Positions 18,216-26,361 of a DNA stretch of 48,693 nt are shown one piece after another. The stretch is taken from the NCBI RefSeq assembly GCF_001434935.1, contig NZ_AZEG01000017.1, positions 1 to 48,693 on the forward strand, given 5' to 3'. The DNA is from Liquorilactobacillus uvarum DSM 19971 (GTDB taxonomy: Bacteria; Bacillota; Bacilli; Lactobacillales; Lactobacillaceae). The position numbers and the translations under genes are program-made. Numbering within the stretch: the stretch's first letter is position 1; each line of letters starts with the position of its first letter. A model generated the notes under the pieces. That model did not search any database. It was not told where the DNA came from and worked only from the letters and a program-made list of their open reading frames with translations.

Positions 18216-19364
18216 ATGAAATTTGTAATCGCACCCGATTCATTCAAGGGGAGTCTAACTGCAAAAGAAGTCGCAGATTCAATTGCTCAGGGTATAACCA
18301 AAGTCTTTCCAGGAGCCGAATGCACACTGGTCCCTATGGCGGATGGCGGTGAAGGAACAGTCCAGTCTTTAGTCGATGCCACAAAAGGCAAGCTATTAAC
18401 AAAAAAAGTCGTTGGCCCTCTCAAAAATAAGGTTACAGCCAAATACGGTCTTCTGGGTAATGGAAAAACTGCCGTCATTGAGATGGCTGAAGCCAGCGGT
18501 ATAGGTTATATCGATGAAGAAACTCAGAATCCTTTAAAAACAACCACCTATGGAACAGGTGAACTTATCATCGATGCTTTAGATAAGGGAGTCTCAAAAA
18601 TCATCCTAGGTATTGGCGGAAGTGCCACAAATGATGGTGGAGCAGGAATGGCACAGGCCATCGGTGTTAAGCTCTTAGACAGTAATGATAATGAGCTTTC
18701 TTTTGGGGGCGGTGAACTTGGAAAATTGCACCATATCGATATCAGTCATGTAGATAAGCGTCTAAAACACACAGAGATCTTAATTGCATCTGATGTCGTT
18801 AACCCCTTGATTGGTTCCAACGGTGCATCGGCTGTTTTTGGTCCACAAAAAGGCGCGACACCTGATATGGTGCAAATTTTAGATTCAAATCTAGAACACT
18901 ACGCTGCTATTATAAAAAAAGAACTTGGAAAAAATCTGGCAGATTTTCCGGGAGCTGGTGCAGCCGGTGGACTTGGTGCGGGATTATTGGCTTTTACTAA
19001 CTCTAAGATGTCCAAAGGAATCGATATCGTTGTCGAATACAGCCAGCTAAAAGAAAAAGCTCGAAATGCTGATTTTGTTTTTACTGGCGAGGGTGGGATT
19101 GATTTTCAAACTAAATTTGGAAAAACTCCCTATGGCGTCGCACTTGCAACTAAGGAAGTTACTCCGGATGCACCAGTGATCGCACTCGCAGGAAATATCG
19201 GGAAAAGAGTTAATGATCTCTATCAAAAAGATGGCATTGATGCAATTTTCGCTACTGTTTCCGGTGCCAAATCCTTGAAACAAGCTTTCGCTGATGGTAG
19301 CAAAGATATCGAACAAACTGCTGAAAATATTGCACGTTTAATTGCAGCTATGCCTAAACATTAA
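18216..19364 (+). CDS. glxK: glycerate kinase
   Basis: Phosphorylates D-glycerate to phosphoglycerate (GarK/GlxK family), feeding lower glycolysis. The 382-residue protein begins MKFVIAPDSFKGSLTAKEVA and has PMADGGEGT, ILGIGGSATNDGGAGMAQA and PGAGAAGGLGAGL, all hallmark glycine-rich motifs of this family. The ATG has AGGAGG about eight bases upstream. It is coupled to the preceding permease, so uptake and phosphorylation form one unit. Whether the product is 2- or 3-phosphoglycerate cannot be read here. Confidence 0.95.
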   Translation: MKFVIAPDSFKGSLTAKEVADSIAQGITKVFPGAECTLVPMADGGEGTVQSLVDATKGKLLTKKVVGPLKNKVTAKYGLLGNGKTAVIEMAEASGIGYIDEETQNPLKTTTYGTGELIIDALDKGVSKIILGIGGSATNDGGAGMAQAIGVKLLDSNDNELSFGGGELGKLHHIDISHVDKRLKHTEILIASDVVNPLIGSNGASAVFGPQKGATPDMVQILDSNLEHYAAIIKKELGKNLADFPGAGAAGGLGAGLLAFTNSKMSKGIDIVVEYSQLKEKARNADFVFTGEGGIDFQTKFGKTPYGVALATKEVTPDAPVIALAGNIGKRVNDLYQKDGIDAIFATVSGAKSLKQAFADGSKDIEQTAENIARLIAAMPKH

Positions 19365-19452
19365 TTCGCCGTAATATCATTTTACACTGATATTAATTTG
19401 CATACACAGTCAATTTATAAATTAGTTACTAACTGATACTGATTCATTAAAA

Positions 19453-19510
19453 TAGGGGTCATGGTTTAAGCTGAGATATATCTCAGCTTTTGCCATAACC
19501 CCTATTATTT
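19453..19510 (+). terminator. terminator of the glycerate module
   Basis: A long hairpin: AGGGGT and ATGG on the left pair with CCAT and ACCCCT on the right, around an inner perfect stem AAGCTGAGAT/ATCTCAGCTT. A short T-rich tail follows. It lies about 90 bases after glxK. Confidence 0.78.
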
Positions 19511-19552
19511 CATTAAGATACGAATTTAATACTTTCTGGAAATCGACCAGCT

Positions 19553-19858
19553 TTAGTTATTTTTTCGATATTTGTGTAATTTTTCATCTGTTGTTAACAA
19601 ATGTTTTTTAGGAGCATAGCTAAGCTTGATGTAATTGCTAATCATTTCTGCTCCTGCAGCAACACAAGCTTTTTGGATAGCCGGTATCAACGCTATCAAT
19701 TCATCTAAATTACCTTCAATCGTTGTTTCAAATGAACCGACTTCATAAGATAATCCGCTTGTGTCAATCTCAGCGATTGCTGCATCAACAATTTTTAATA
19801 ATTTTGCAGTATCTTTCTCCTGCGGCAGAACCTGAATTGCCATTGCTGCATTACTCAT
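19553..19858 (-). CDS. thiamine-binding-type protein (MTH1187/YkoF-like, formerly DUF77)
   Basis: Small cytosolic protein of 101 residues with the ferredoxin-like fold pattern of the thiamine-binding/MTH1187 family. AAMAIQVLPQ is the first strand, SYEVGSFETTIEGNLDELIALIPAIQKACVAAGA the second part, and a basic C-terminal tail (KLHKYRKNN) follows. Family members bind thiamine or its pyrimidine moiety, but the role of single-domain forms is not settled. It lies 137 bases downstream of metY on the same strand with no strong terminator between, so it may share the methionine T-box transcript. An AGGAGG-type site precedes the ATG. Confidence 0.8.
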   Translation of the reverse strand: MSNAAMAIQVLPQEKDTAKLLKIVDAAIAEIDTSGLSYEVGSFETTIEGNLDELIALIPAIQKACVAAGAEMISNYIKLSYAPKKHLLTTDEKLHKYRKNN

Positions 19859-19995
19859 GCGTTATTTCCTCCTGTATTTTCAAGATTATCTGCTGCTCAC
19901 AACTTTGTTCCCAGTACTCAGCAAATTAAACTATTTTCATTATACATCTAACACACACACCCGCATGCAGCAATGTTTGTTTTTTTATTATCAAT

Positions 19996-21273
19996 TTAAA
20001 CTTGTTCCAAAGCTTGTTCTAAGTCTGCAATCAAATCGTCCGCATTCTCAATCCCCACAGATATTCTAATTAAATCAGGTGTAATTCCTGTTTCCTTAAG
20101 CTCCTCCTCATTTAACTGCGCATGTGTTGTTGATGCTGGATGAATAATTAACGATTTAGCATCCCCAACATTAGCCAATAGTGAGAATAATTTTAAATGC
20201 TCAATTAAACCTTTGCCTGCCTCTTCGCCGCCGACTAAACCTAACGTAAAGATAGAACCAACTCCGTTCGGAAAATCACGTTCAGCCAACTTATGATATG
20301 GGCTTTTTTCCAACTCTGGATACTTTATCCATGCAACTTTAGGATGATCATTTAGAAAAGCAATAATTTTTCTCGTATTGGCAACATGACGTTCTACACG
20401 CAAGGAAAGGCTCTCTAGACCTTGCAACAATAGAAATGAATTAAATGGGCTGATAGCTGCACCTGTATCGCGGAGACTTTCAGCACGTACTTTTGTCGTA
20501 AAGGCTCCCCCCTCAAGGTCAGCGAAAACTAATCCACTGTATTGCTTATTAGGAGTCGTAAAGCCTGGGTACCGCCCGCTCTTCTTATAATCAAATTTTC
20601 CATTTTCAACAATCACACCACCCATGGTCGTCCCATGCCCACCGATAAACTTTGTTGCGGATTCAATCACAATATCTGCACCATGTTCAAGCGGTCGATA
20701 GAGATATGGTGAAGCAAAAGTATTATCAACAAGGACAAGCAGCCCGTTATCATGTGCTATCTTAGCAACTGCTTCTAGATCTACCAAATTTATGTCTGGG
20801 TTGCCAATCGTTTCTAAATAAACAGCCTTGGTGTTTTCATTTATAGCGTCTGCAAAATTAGTTGGATCATCAGAATGAACAAAGTGAGTTTTTATCCCTA
20901 ATTTAGGCAGAGTAACATTAAACAGATTATAGGTTCCTCCATACAATGTGCTGGCAGCAACTATTTCATCTCCCTGTCCAGCAATATTAGTAATTGCTGC
21001 AGTAACAGCGGCTGCACCTGTTGCAAGTGTTACACCACTTGTCCCGTGCTCCAATGCGGCAACACGTGCGTCCACAACTGCAGTCGTTGGATTAGTCAAG
21101 CGGCTGTAAATGTTGCCGGGTTCTTTGAGACCAAAACGATCTGCAGCTTGCTTGGCATCTTTGAAAACATATGATGTTGTTTGATAAATAGGGACCGCTC
21201 TGGCACCTGTTTCATCAACTGACTGGCCTGCATGTACCTGTAATGTTTCAAAATTTAGTTCTGTCTTGCTCAT
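19996..21273 (-). CDS. metY: O-acetylhomoserine sulfhydrylase / aminocarboxypropyltransferase
   Basis: PLP enzyme of the Cys/Met metabolism family that makes homocysteine (and may make cysteine) from O-acetylhomoserine and sulfide. The 425-residue length and the opening [10 protein letters not shown] fit MetY. The cofactor lysine is in [11 protein letters not shown], with [10 protein letters not shown] and [11 protein letters not shown] upstream. Family alternatives such as cystathionine gamma-synthase are usually about 380 residues and lack the inserted segment near [10 protein letters not shown]-box leader precedes it, so it is induced by amino-acid starvation. Confidence 0.93.
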   Translation of the reverse strand: MSKTELNFETLQVHAGQSVDETGARAVPIYQTTSYVFKDAKQAADRFGLKEPGNIYSRLTNPTTAVVDARVAALEHGTSGVTLATGAAAVTAAITNIAGQGDEIVAASTLYGGTYNLFNVTLPKLGIKTHFVHSDDPTNFADAINENTKAVYLETIGNPDINLVDLEAVAKIAHDNGLLVLVDNTFASPYLYRPLEHGADIVIESATKFIGGHGTTMGGVIVENGKFDYKKSGRYPGFTTPNKQYSGLVFADLEGGAFTTKVRAESLRDTGAAISPFNSFLLLQGLESLSLRVERHVANTRKIIAFLNDHPKVAWIKYPELEKSPYHKLAERDFPNGVGSIFTLGLVGGEEAGKGLIEHLKLFSLLANVGDAKSLIIHPASTTHAQLNEEELKETGITPDLIRISVGIENADDLIADLEQALEQV

Positions 21274-21600
21274 TTAAAACCCCTCCTTGATTAACTAACA
21301 AACAAATACCAACAACATTCTAGAATTAATGAGAAAAAAAGTCCCTGCAATATTCTTCAATATTGCAGGGACGTCATAACGCGGTACCACCCAACTTCAC
21401 TAAGTCATTGCTGATCTCAGTCTCAACGACACAAATAATGTCTGGGACTATATCGCATCCTAGCGAATCATTGGCTTACACCGCCGATTGTGACTCCGAG
21501 CTCATCTTCAACTTATCCTATTCGCTCATTTGCACCTACCAGAGCTCTCTTAAAGAATAGAAATCCATTTACTCTTCTCATCAACATCTAATTTACTATT
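21274..21600 (-). promoter_or_regulatory. T-box leader of metY (probably methionine)
   Basis: The minus strand carries the T-box GGGTGGTACCGCG (about 21379-21391) and a terminator hairpin with arms GTCCCTGCAATATT and AATATTGCAGGGAC (21341-21372) followed by seven T residues. In the 3' side of Stem I the sequence GAAG-ATG-AGC (plus-strand 21503-21505) places ATG in the usual specifier context, pointing to tRNA-Met. The specifier call is less certain than the T-box itself. Confidence 0.9.
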
Positions 21601-21606
21601 TATTGT

Positions 21607-21635
21607 ATCCTAACATTGTTTTTTTTTAGTGTCAA
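21607..21635 (-). promoter_or_regulatory. metY promoter
   Basis: On the minus strand, -35 TTGACA (21630-21635), a 17-base spacer and -10 TAGGAT (21607-21612), directly upstream of the T-box leader. Confidence 0.75.
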
Positions 21636-21760
21636 TTTATTTTTTGATACTAACCAAGAATATCTATCAATTAACCGCTTAATTCGTTTATTCCTAGAAT
21701 AAAATGCAAACCTTTGCTAGAATTAAAGGTGTACCCATTAATTAACAAAAGGAGTTATTA

Positions 21761-22600
21761 ATGAAAAAAAAACTAATTCATAAAACATATATTCGCACTT
21801 TTATTCTTATAATTGCCTTAGAAATAATTGTGATCTCCATCAACTTCTTTTATGCACCGATTAACATTGCTGCGGGCGGTGCAACTGGGATTGCTATTTT
21901 ACTTGACGCAGCTTTTGGTTTTAACCGAGCATTGTCCGTTTTAATTATTAACGTCGTCATGATTATCTTTGCAGCAATTTTTCTCGATAAACAGGTTGTC
22001 CGAAACATAACACTCGGAAGTTTCCTTTTGCCCGTCTTAATGTATATCACACCTAGTTTTAAAATTGTTTCTGATTCCTTACTGGCAGTTATAATCGGCG
22101 GTGCAACCTTTGCCGTTGGGATCGCTACTTTATATCGCATCGGCGCCTCAAGTGGTGGTACAACAGTCCCACCGATGATCTTAAAAAAACATTTTCACAT
22201 TAATGCTCCGCTATCACTTTTAGCTATTGACCTTCTTGTAACATTTTTTAATGTTTTTGTTGCAGGTCTCAATGCCTTTTTTCTTGCAGCATTCTCCTTA
22301 GTGATTACTTCGTTTATTATGCGTTATATTGAAGCTGGCCTTGATCATAAATATCAGCTTCATATTATGAGTCAAACAAAACTGGACGAAATTCAGGAAA
22401 TGATTCTGAAAGAGGATCATAGTCTGACTGTTTTTGATGTCCATGGGGGCTATAGTGCTAATCAAAAAGCAATTTTAATGGTAGTTGTGGATGATCAAAG
22501 CTACGGTCCACTCGTCAGAAGAGTCCATATCATTGATCCTGATGCCTTTATCATCACTTCAAATGTTGCAAATGTTCACGGTGGCAGATTCGGTATTTGA
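21761..22600 (+). CDS. YitT-family membrane protein
   Basis: Integral membrane protein of unknown function. The first 190 residues contain about five hydrophobic segments with the YitT/DUF161 motif NFFYAPINIAAGGATGIAILL and RIGASSGGTTVPPMIL. The last 80 or so residues are a soluble DUF2179-type domain (LTVFDVHGGYSANQKAILMVV, FIITSNVANVHGGRFG). The 279-residue length is typical. It stands alone, with AAAGGAG before its ATG. No substrate has been established for the family as far as I know. Confidence 0.9.
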   Translation: MKKKLIHKTYIRTFILIIALEIIVISINFFYAPINIAAGGATGIAILLDAAFGFNRALSVLIINVVMIIFAAIFLDKQVVRNITLGSFLLPVLMYITPSFKIVSDSLLAVIIGGATFAVGIATLYRIGASSGGTTVPPMILKKHFHINAPLSLLAIDLLVTFFNVFVAGLNAFFLAAFSLVITSFIMRYIEAGLDHKYQLHIMSQTKLDEIQEMILKEDHSLTVFDVHGGYSANQKAILMVVVDDQSYGPLVRRVHIIDPDAFIITSNVANVHGGRFGI

Positions 22601-22629
22601 TTTTTGTCAACATTCACACATAAGCAGAT

Positions 22630-23463
22630 TTAGCTTTTCTCTAAAATAAAGTTTACTAGTGCATTGGCTACTCCATCATTATCATTACTGGTCGTTACAA
22701 ATGTTGCGACTTTTTTTACTTTAGCAGGGGAATTCCCCATTGCTATCCCAATACCTGCCAACCTCAACATTGGAATGTCATTGAATTGATCACCGATAGC
22801 CAGAATTTCCTTTGTATCTATTTGATAATATGCTGCCAATTCCTTAAGCGCAGTCTCTTTTGAGACATTTGTTGCAACTATCTCTAAGTAGTTCTCCTTT
22901 GACAGATAAAATGCTATTTCTTCAAATTTAACTTTTTTTAAATAATTATATAATTCCTGAATTTCTTTCGTTTTACCTATCAAAAGTAATTTATGAATCT
23001 CCGTTTTTTCATCTTCATACAAACTTTCAAATCTGATTTTAGTCGGTTTTAATTTGGTAATATCACTTTCGAGCTGTATCCAAGTATCATGTTTTTCGAT
23101 AAACCAAGTATTTTTTGCGTAAATATTAACTGAAATCTGTGAGAATTGCTTTTTGACTATCTCAACTATTCTTCTGACAGCATCATTTTTCATCGGATGA
23201 CTTTTAAGCTGGCATCCTATGTTATCTTCGTTCATTTTTAAAATAAAAGCCCCATTGTAACTTACAAGCGGGTTAGATTGTATTCTCAACGCTTTAGCGA
23301 TTGGATACATGCCTTGCGGGGAACGTGCTGAAGCTAAAACAAAAGGAATATTTTGAGTATTGATAAGGCTTACCACCCTTTTCAATTTTGCAGTTATAGT
23401 TTGCCTCGTGGTTAAAATTGTCCCATCAACATCGCTGACCACTAATTTCACACTATTTACCAT
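22630..23463 (-). CDS. Cof-type HAD-superfamily phosphatase
   Basis: Predicted sugar-phosphate or flavin-nucleotide phosphatase of the HAD IIB (Cof) subfamily. Motif I is VVSDVDGTILTT, motif II VLASARSPQGM, motif III the Lys in the KETALKEL region, and motif IV AIGDQFNDIPML with AGIGIAMGNSPAKVK. The 277-residue length is normal. It lies beyond the terminator of the PTS operon, so it is probably transcribed separately. The substrate cannot be read from sequence. Confidence 0.9.
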   Translation of the reverse strand: MVNSVKLVVSDVDGTILTTRQTITAKLKRVVSLINTQNIPFVLASARSPQGMYPIAKALRIQSNPLVSYNGAFILKMNEDNIGCQLKSHPMKNDAVRRIVEIVKKQFSQISVNIYAKNTWFIEKHDTWIQLESDITKLKPTKIRFESLYEDEKTEIHKLLLIGKTKEIQELYNYLKKVKFEEIAFYLSKENYLEIVATNVSKETALKELAAYYQIDTKEILAIGDQFNDIPMLRLAGIGIAMGNSPAKVKKVATFVTTSNDNDGVANALVNFILEKS

Positions 23464-23502
23464 GACCCATCACCCTTCCTCCCAACGCTTATTCAACTAC
23501 CA

Positions 23503-23552
23503 TAAAAAGCTAAGAGTAATTTTTCCTATTACAAATTACTCTTAGCTTTTTC
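23503..23552 (-). terminator. terminator of the PTS operon
   Basis: A perfect stem AAAAAGCTAAGAGTAATTT with its complement (23504-23522 and 23534-23552) reads on the minus strand into a T run. It sits about 15 bases after the IID stop. Confidence 0.9.
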
Positions 23553-23568
23553 AATAATCAACTTTAAT

Positions 23569-24399
23569 TTAACCTAAGAACCCGAGCCATTTTCCTAAAA
23601 TACCTAATCCGAAGATTGCAAAAATTATTAACAGTGGATTAACACCTTTTTTCAGCAACCATGAAACGAAAAGTGTCAATATCAATGCTAGCATACCAGG
23701 CATAACCGAATCCAATATGTCTTGCACGGTTTGTGTTTTACCATTGATTTTTGTTGCTACAATCGGAATATTGATCGTTGTCCACTTTGAAACCAGAGCC
23801 CCCATAACAAACAATCCAACGATCGAGGCACCTTCCGTTAACTTCTTAATACGACCGCCAGCCATATCCTGTATAATTTCGCTTCCCTTAGTGTACCCAT
23901 ACCGCAGGAAATACCATTTACATGTAAGACGAATTGCATTGATTAGTACAAAGAACAGGAGCGGTCCAATAATACTACCTGTCATTGCAATACCTGCCCC
24001 TAAAGCCGCAAGTACTGGACGAGATGTTCCCCAAAACAGTGGATCGCCCACTCCCGCTAAAGGCCCCATTAATCCAATTTTCATGGCCGCAATCGCCGTT
24101 TCATCAACTTTTCCAGTGTTGGCTTTTTCCTCTTCCATGGCGGCTGTCACCCCAAATATAGGTGCTGTTAGCCATGGATGAGTGTTAAACCATTCCATAT
24201 GACGAGCAAGAGCTTCGTTTCGTTCCTTGCCTGGTTTATATAATCTTTTTATTGCTGGAATCATTACAAAACAGAATCCCATATTTTGTGCACGTTCAAA
24301 GTTGAAAGAACCTAACAAAAACAATGAACGGAAAAACATACTATTAAGATCTTTGTTAGTCAGTGCAACTTTCTTTTGTCCAGTTTGTATTGTTTGCAT
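23569..24399 (-). CDS. PTS mannose-class component IID
   Basis: Membrane subunit of a mannose/fructose/sorbose-class phosphotransferase transporter, acting with IIC as the sugar channel. The 276-residue protein has the IID family pattern: FFRSLFLLGSFNFERAQNMGF near the N-terminus, LMGPLAGVGDPLFWGTSRPVLAALG in the middle and hydrophobic C-terminal helices. Last gene of the IIA-IIB-IIC-IID operon; 12 bases separate it from IIC. The operon has a -24/-12 promoter and a LevR-type activator. Confidence 0.95.
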   Translation of the reverse strand: MQTIQTGQKKVALTNKDLNSMFFRSLFLLGSFNFERAQNMGFCFVMIPAIKRLYKPGKERNEALARHMEWFNTHPWLTAPIFGVTAAMEEEKANTGKVDETAIAAMKIGLMGPLAGVGDPLFWGTSRPVLAALGAGIAMTGSIIGPLLFFVLINAIRLTCKWYFLRYGYTKGSEIIQDMAGGRIKKLTEGASIVGLFVMGALVSKWTTINIPIVATKINGKTQTVQDILDSVMPGMLALILTLFVSWLLKKGVNPLLIIFAIFGLGILGKWLGFLG

Positions 24400-24411
24400 T
24401 TTAAAATCCCC

Positions 24412-25236
24412 CTAATCATCCAAATCATCATCTAGATCATCATCAGCAGAACTATTGCTTTGTTGACTAGATCCCGCACTGGCAACTGCAGCTTGAGAGT
24501 TGTTATTTTTGCCACTATATTCAAGTTGAAGATATAATAATGCAAGAATCAATCCGAGGCCCCCAAAACCTACTAAGTTAAACTTAGTGAATGCTGCGAA
24601 TAAAAACCCGAGATAGAAGAATGGTTTCAATTCAGGAACATCCATCATGTTAATAACCATTGCATAACCAACTACAACGATGATGCCCCCACCGATTTGC
24701 AAACCACCTGTAATCACAGTTGGAATTGACTTAAGGACTCCTTCAACTGCTGAAGTGCTGAGCGCTAAAACAATTCCCGTTGGAATCATAACACGCAGTG
24801 CCTGCAGGCCCAAAGCAATGACATGCATCCACTCAATTGCACGGTAATTTCCCTTTTGAGCAAAATCATCGCCCTTATGAACAAAGAAAACAACGATCGT
24901 TCTTACAAAAATTGTCAACGCCTGTCCAGCTGCTGCCAGCGGAACAGCAATTGCAATTCCTTCACCAATACTTGTATGTGTATTAATTACTAATAATGTT
25001 GAAATGACGGATGCTAAGGCTGTATCTGGTGCCATTGCTAATCCAACATTCATCCAGCCCAAGGCCATCATTTCGAGTGTCCCGCCTAAAATAATACCTG
25101 TTTTAACATCTCCTAGAATAAGTCCAATTAATGTACAAGCAACCAAGGGACGATGAGTTTGAGCCTCATCAAGAACAGAACCCATTCCTGCAATCCCAGC
25201 AACAAGTAATATTAAAATAATCTGTATGATATTCAC
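24412..25236 (-). CDS. PTS mannose-class component IIC
   Basis: Membrane subunit of the mannose-class PTS. It has about eight hydrophobic segments with the IIC family pattern GLILGDVKTGIILGGTLEMMALGWMNVG-type sequence near residues 37-65. The extreme C-terminus is a low-complexity Ser/Gln/Asn then Asp-rich tail (SSADDDLDDDLDD), which is unusual. IIA also ends in an acidic run (EDNEEDDLL). Sugar specificity cannot be read; mannose, fructose/levan, sorbose and glucosamine systems share this layout. Confidence 0.95.
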   Translation of the reverse strand: MNIIQIILILLVAGIAGMGSVLDEAQTHRPLVACTLIGLILGDVKTGIILGGTLEMMALGWMNVGLAMAPDTALASVISTLLVINTHTSIGEGIAIAVPLAAAGQALTIFVRTIVVFFVHKGDDFAQKGNYRAIEWMHVIALGLQALRVMIPTGIVLALSTSAVEGVLKSIPTVITGGLQIGGGIIVVVGYAMVINMMDVPELKPFFYLGFLFAAFTKFNLVGFGGLGLILALLYLQLEYSGKNNNSQAAVASAGSSQQSNSSADDDLDDDLDD

Positions 25237-25257
25237 AATAATTCCTCCTTCAGAAAG

Positions 25258-25743
25258 TTAGATTTTTTGTTTCAAAATTTTTGCGAAATCTTGACTAGAA
25301 TCTCCTGGCAGCTGCCGCAATTCCAGCTTGACTCCCATAGCACTCAATTTTTTAAATGCTTCCACATCTTCTGGCGCAACACTGACCGATTCGGTGATTT
25401 GTGTTTTCTTTGGATCAAACCTCATTCCACCAACATTGACGGTCTTTATATCAACTCCGCTTTCAATTGCTTCAACTATCTCAGCTGGATTTCCAAAAAG
25501 AAGCATTGCCGTTGTTTCAGCATATTTTGGATTTTGGAAAACCCGCCCCATTTTTTCCGGTGTAATTGCACTTGCTTTTACATTTGAAGGAGCAACAGAT
25601 AAAACTAATGTTTTCCGCATAGGATCCTCTGCCACTTCGTCACTAACAACAATAATTCTTTCAGCTGGAAGTAACTTGATCCACTTAGTTAACACTTGTC
25701 CATGAATGTATCTGTCATCAATTCGAGCTACTGTAATTTTCAT
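25258..25743 (-). CDS. PTS mannose-class component IIB
   Basis: Cytosolic phosphocarrier that passes phosphate from IIA to the incoming sugar. The 161-residue protein opens with ARIDDRYIHGQVLTKW, where the His of IHGQ is the phosphorylation site of this class. Its start overlaps the stop of IIA by four bases, so IIA and IIB are separate coupled proteins rather than the fused IIAB of some systems. Confidence 0.95.
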   Translation of the reverse strand: MKITVARIDDRYIHGQVLTKWIKLLPAERIIVVSDEVAEDPMRKTLVLSVAPSNVKASAITPEKMGRVFQNPKYAETTAMLLFGNPAEIVEAIESGVDIKTVNVGGMRFDPKKTQITESVSVAPEDVEAFKKLSAMGVKLELRQLPGDSSQDFAKILKQKI

Positions 25744-26180
25744 AATAAATCATCCTCCTCATTATCTTCTTGGTTTGCTAATTGCTGAGTCTGTTCTGAG
25801 AAAATTTTGAAACTCTCTGGAACAGACTCCTTTAAGTGATCAACAAGTTCCTTCAAAGAACTTGTTTCTGCCATTCCGAGAGCCTCAAGAACCATCGGCA
25901 GATTTACACCTGTAACAATGTCGATATTCTCATCTCCATAAGCCAGCTGAATGGCAGCATTGTATGGGCTTCCTCCGAAAAGATCTACCAAGAAAAGGAT
26001 TCCCTCTTCGGTCGGATAATTTTTCAATGCACTTTCATAATGTTTCTTTATATCCTCCAATCCTTCTCCCTTTTTAAAGGGAACTGCAATAACATTATCG
26101 TTTTCACCAAAGATCATATTGACAGCACTTACAATCCCTGTTGAAATCTCTCCATGCCCTGAAATAATAAGTTTTACCAT
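25740..26180 (-). CDS. PTS mannose-class component IIA
   Basis: Cytosolic phosphocarrier receiving phosphate from HPr. The fold starts with KLIISGHGEISTGI, where His9 is the conserved phosphohistidine, followed by LFLVDLFGGSPYNAA. I chose ATG 26180 (146 residues) because AGGAGG lies seven bases upstream; an in-frame TTG two codons earlier is too close to it. It is the first gene of the operon, just behind a sigma-54-type promoter. Confidence 0.94.
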   Translation of the reverse strand: MVKLIISGHGEISTGIVSAVNMIFGENDNVIAVPFKKGEGLEDIKKHYESALKNYPTEEGILFLVDLFGGSPYNAAIQLAYGDENIDIVTGVNLPMVLEALGMAETSSLKELVDHLKESVPESFKIFSEQTQQLANQEDNEEDDLL

Positions 26181-26218
26181 AATCAATCCTCCTTCAAAAT
26201 CATTTACACTTTATACAT

Positions 26219-26235
26219 AGCAAAAACCATGCCAA
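26219..26235 (-). promoter_or_regulatory. sigma-54 (-24/-12) promoter of the PTS operon
   Basis: On the minus strand, TTGGCAT, five bases, then TTGCT closely matches the RpoN consensus TTGGCAC-N5-TTGCW. It lies about 40 bases upstream of the IIA start. The adjacent gene encodes a LevR-type sigma-54 activator, which supports the call. Confidence 0.85.
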
Positions 26236-26278
26236 GATTTAAAGCCCTTACAAAATTCTGATTTAATAGCATTTTAAC

Positions 26279-26332
26279 TAAAACAAGTCGAACCTGTTCC
26301 AAAAAAACTAGAACAGGTTCGACTTGTTTTAA
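26279..26332 (-). terminator. terminator of the levR-like gene
   Basis: A perfect 20-base inverted repeat: AAAACAAGTCGAACCTGTTC and its complement around an 11-base loop. It lies about 30 bases past the activator stop and separates it from the PTS promoter. T-rich tails exist on both strands. Confidence 0.85.
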
Positions 26333-26361
26333 TACAACTATCTATCTTTTAATACAGGTTT

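Noticed and set aside
23717-24181. A 154-codon plus-strand open frame opposite PTS IID
   Set aside because: Antisense shadow of a conserved membrane protein; its hydrophobic, proline-rich composition follows from the opposite strand.
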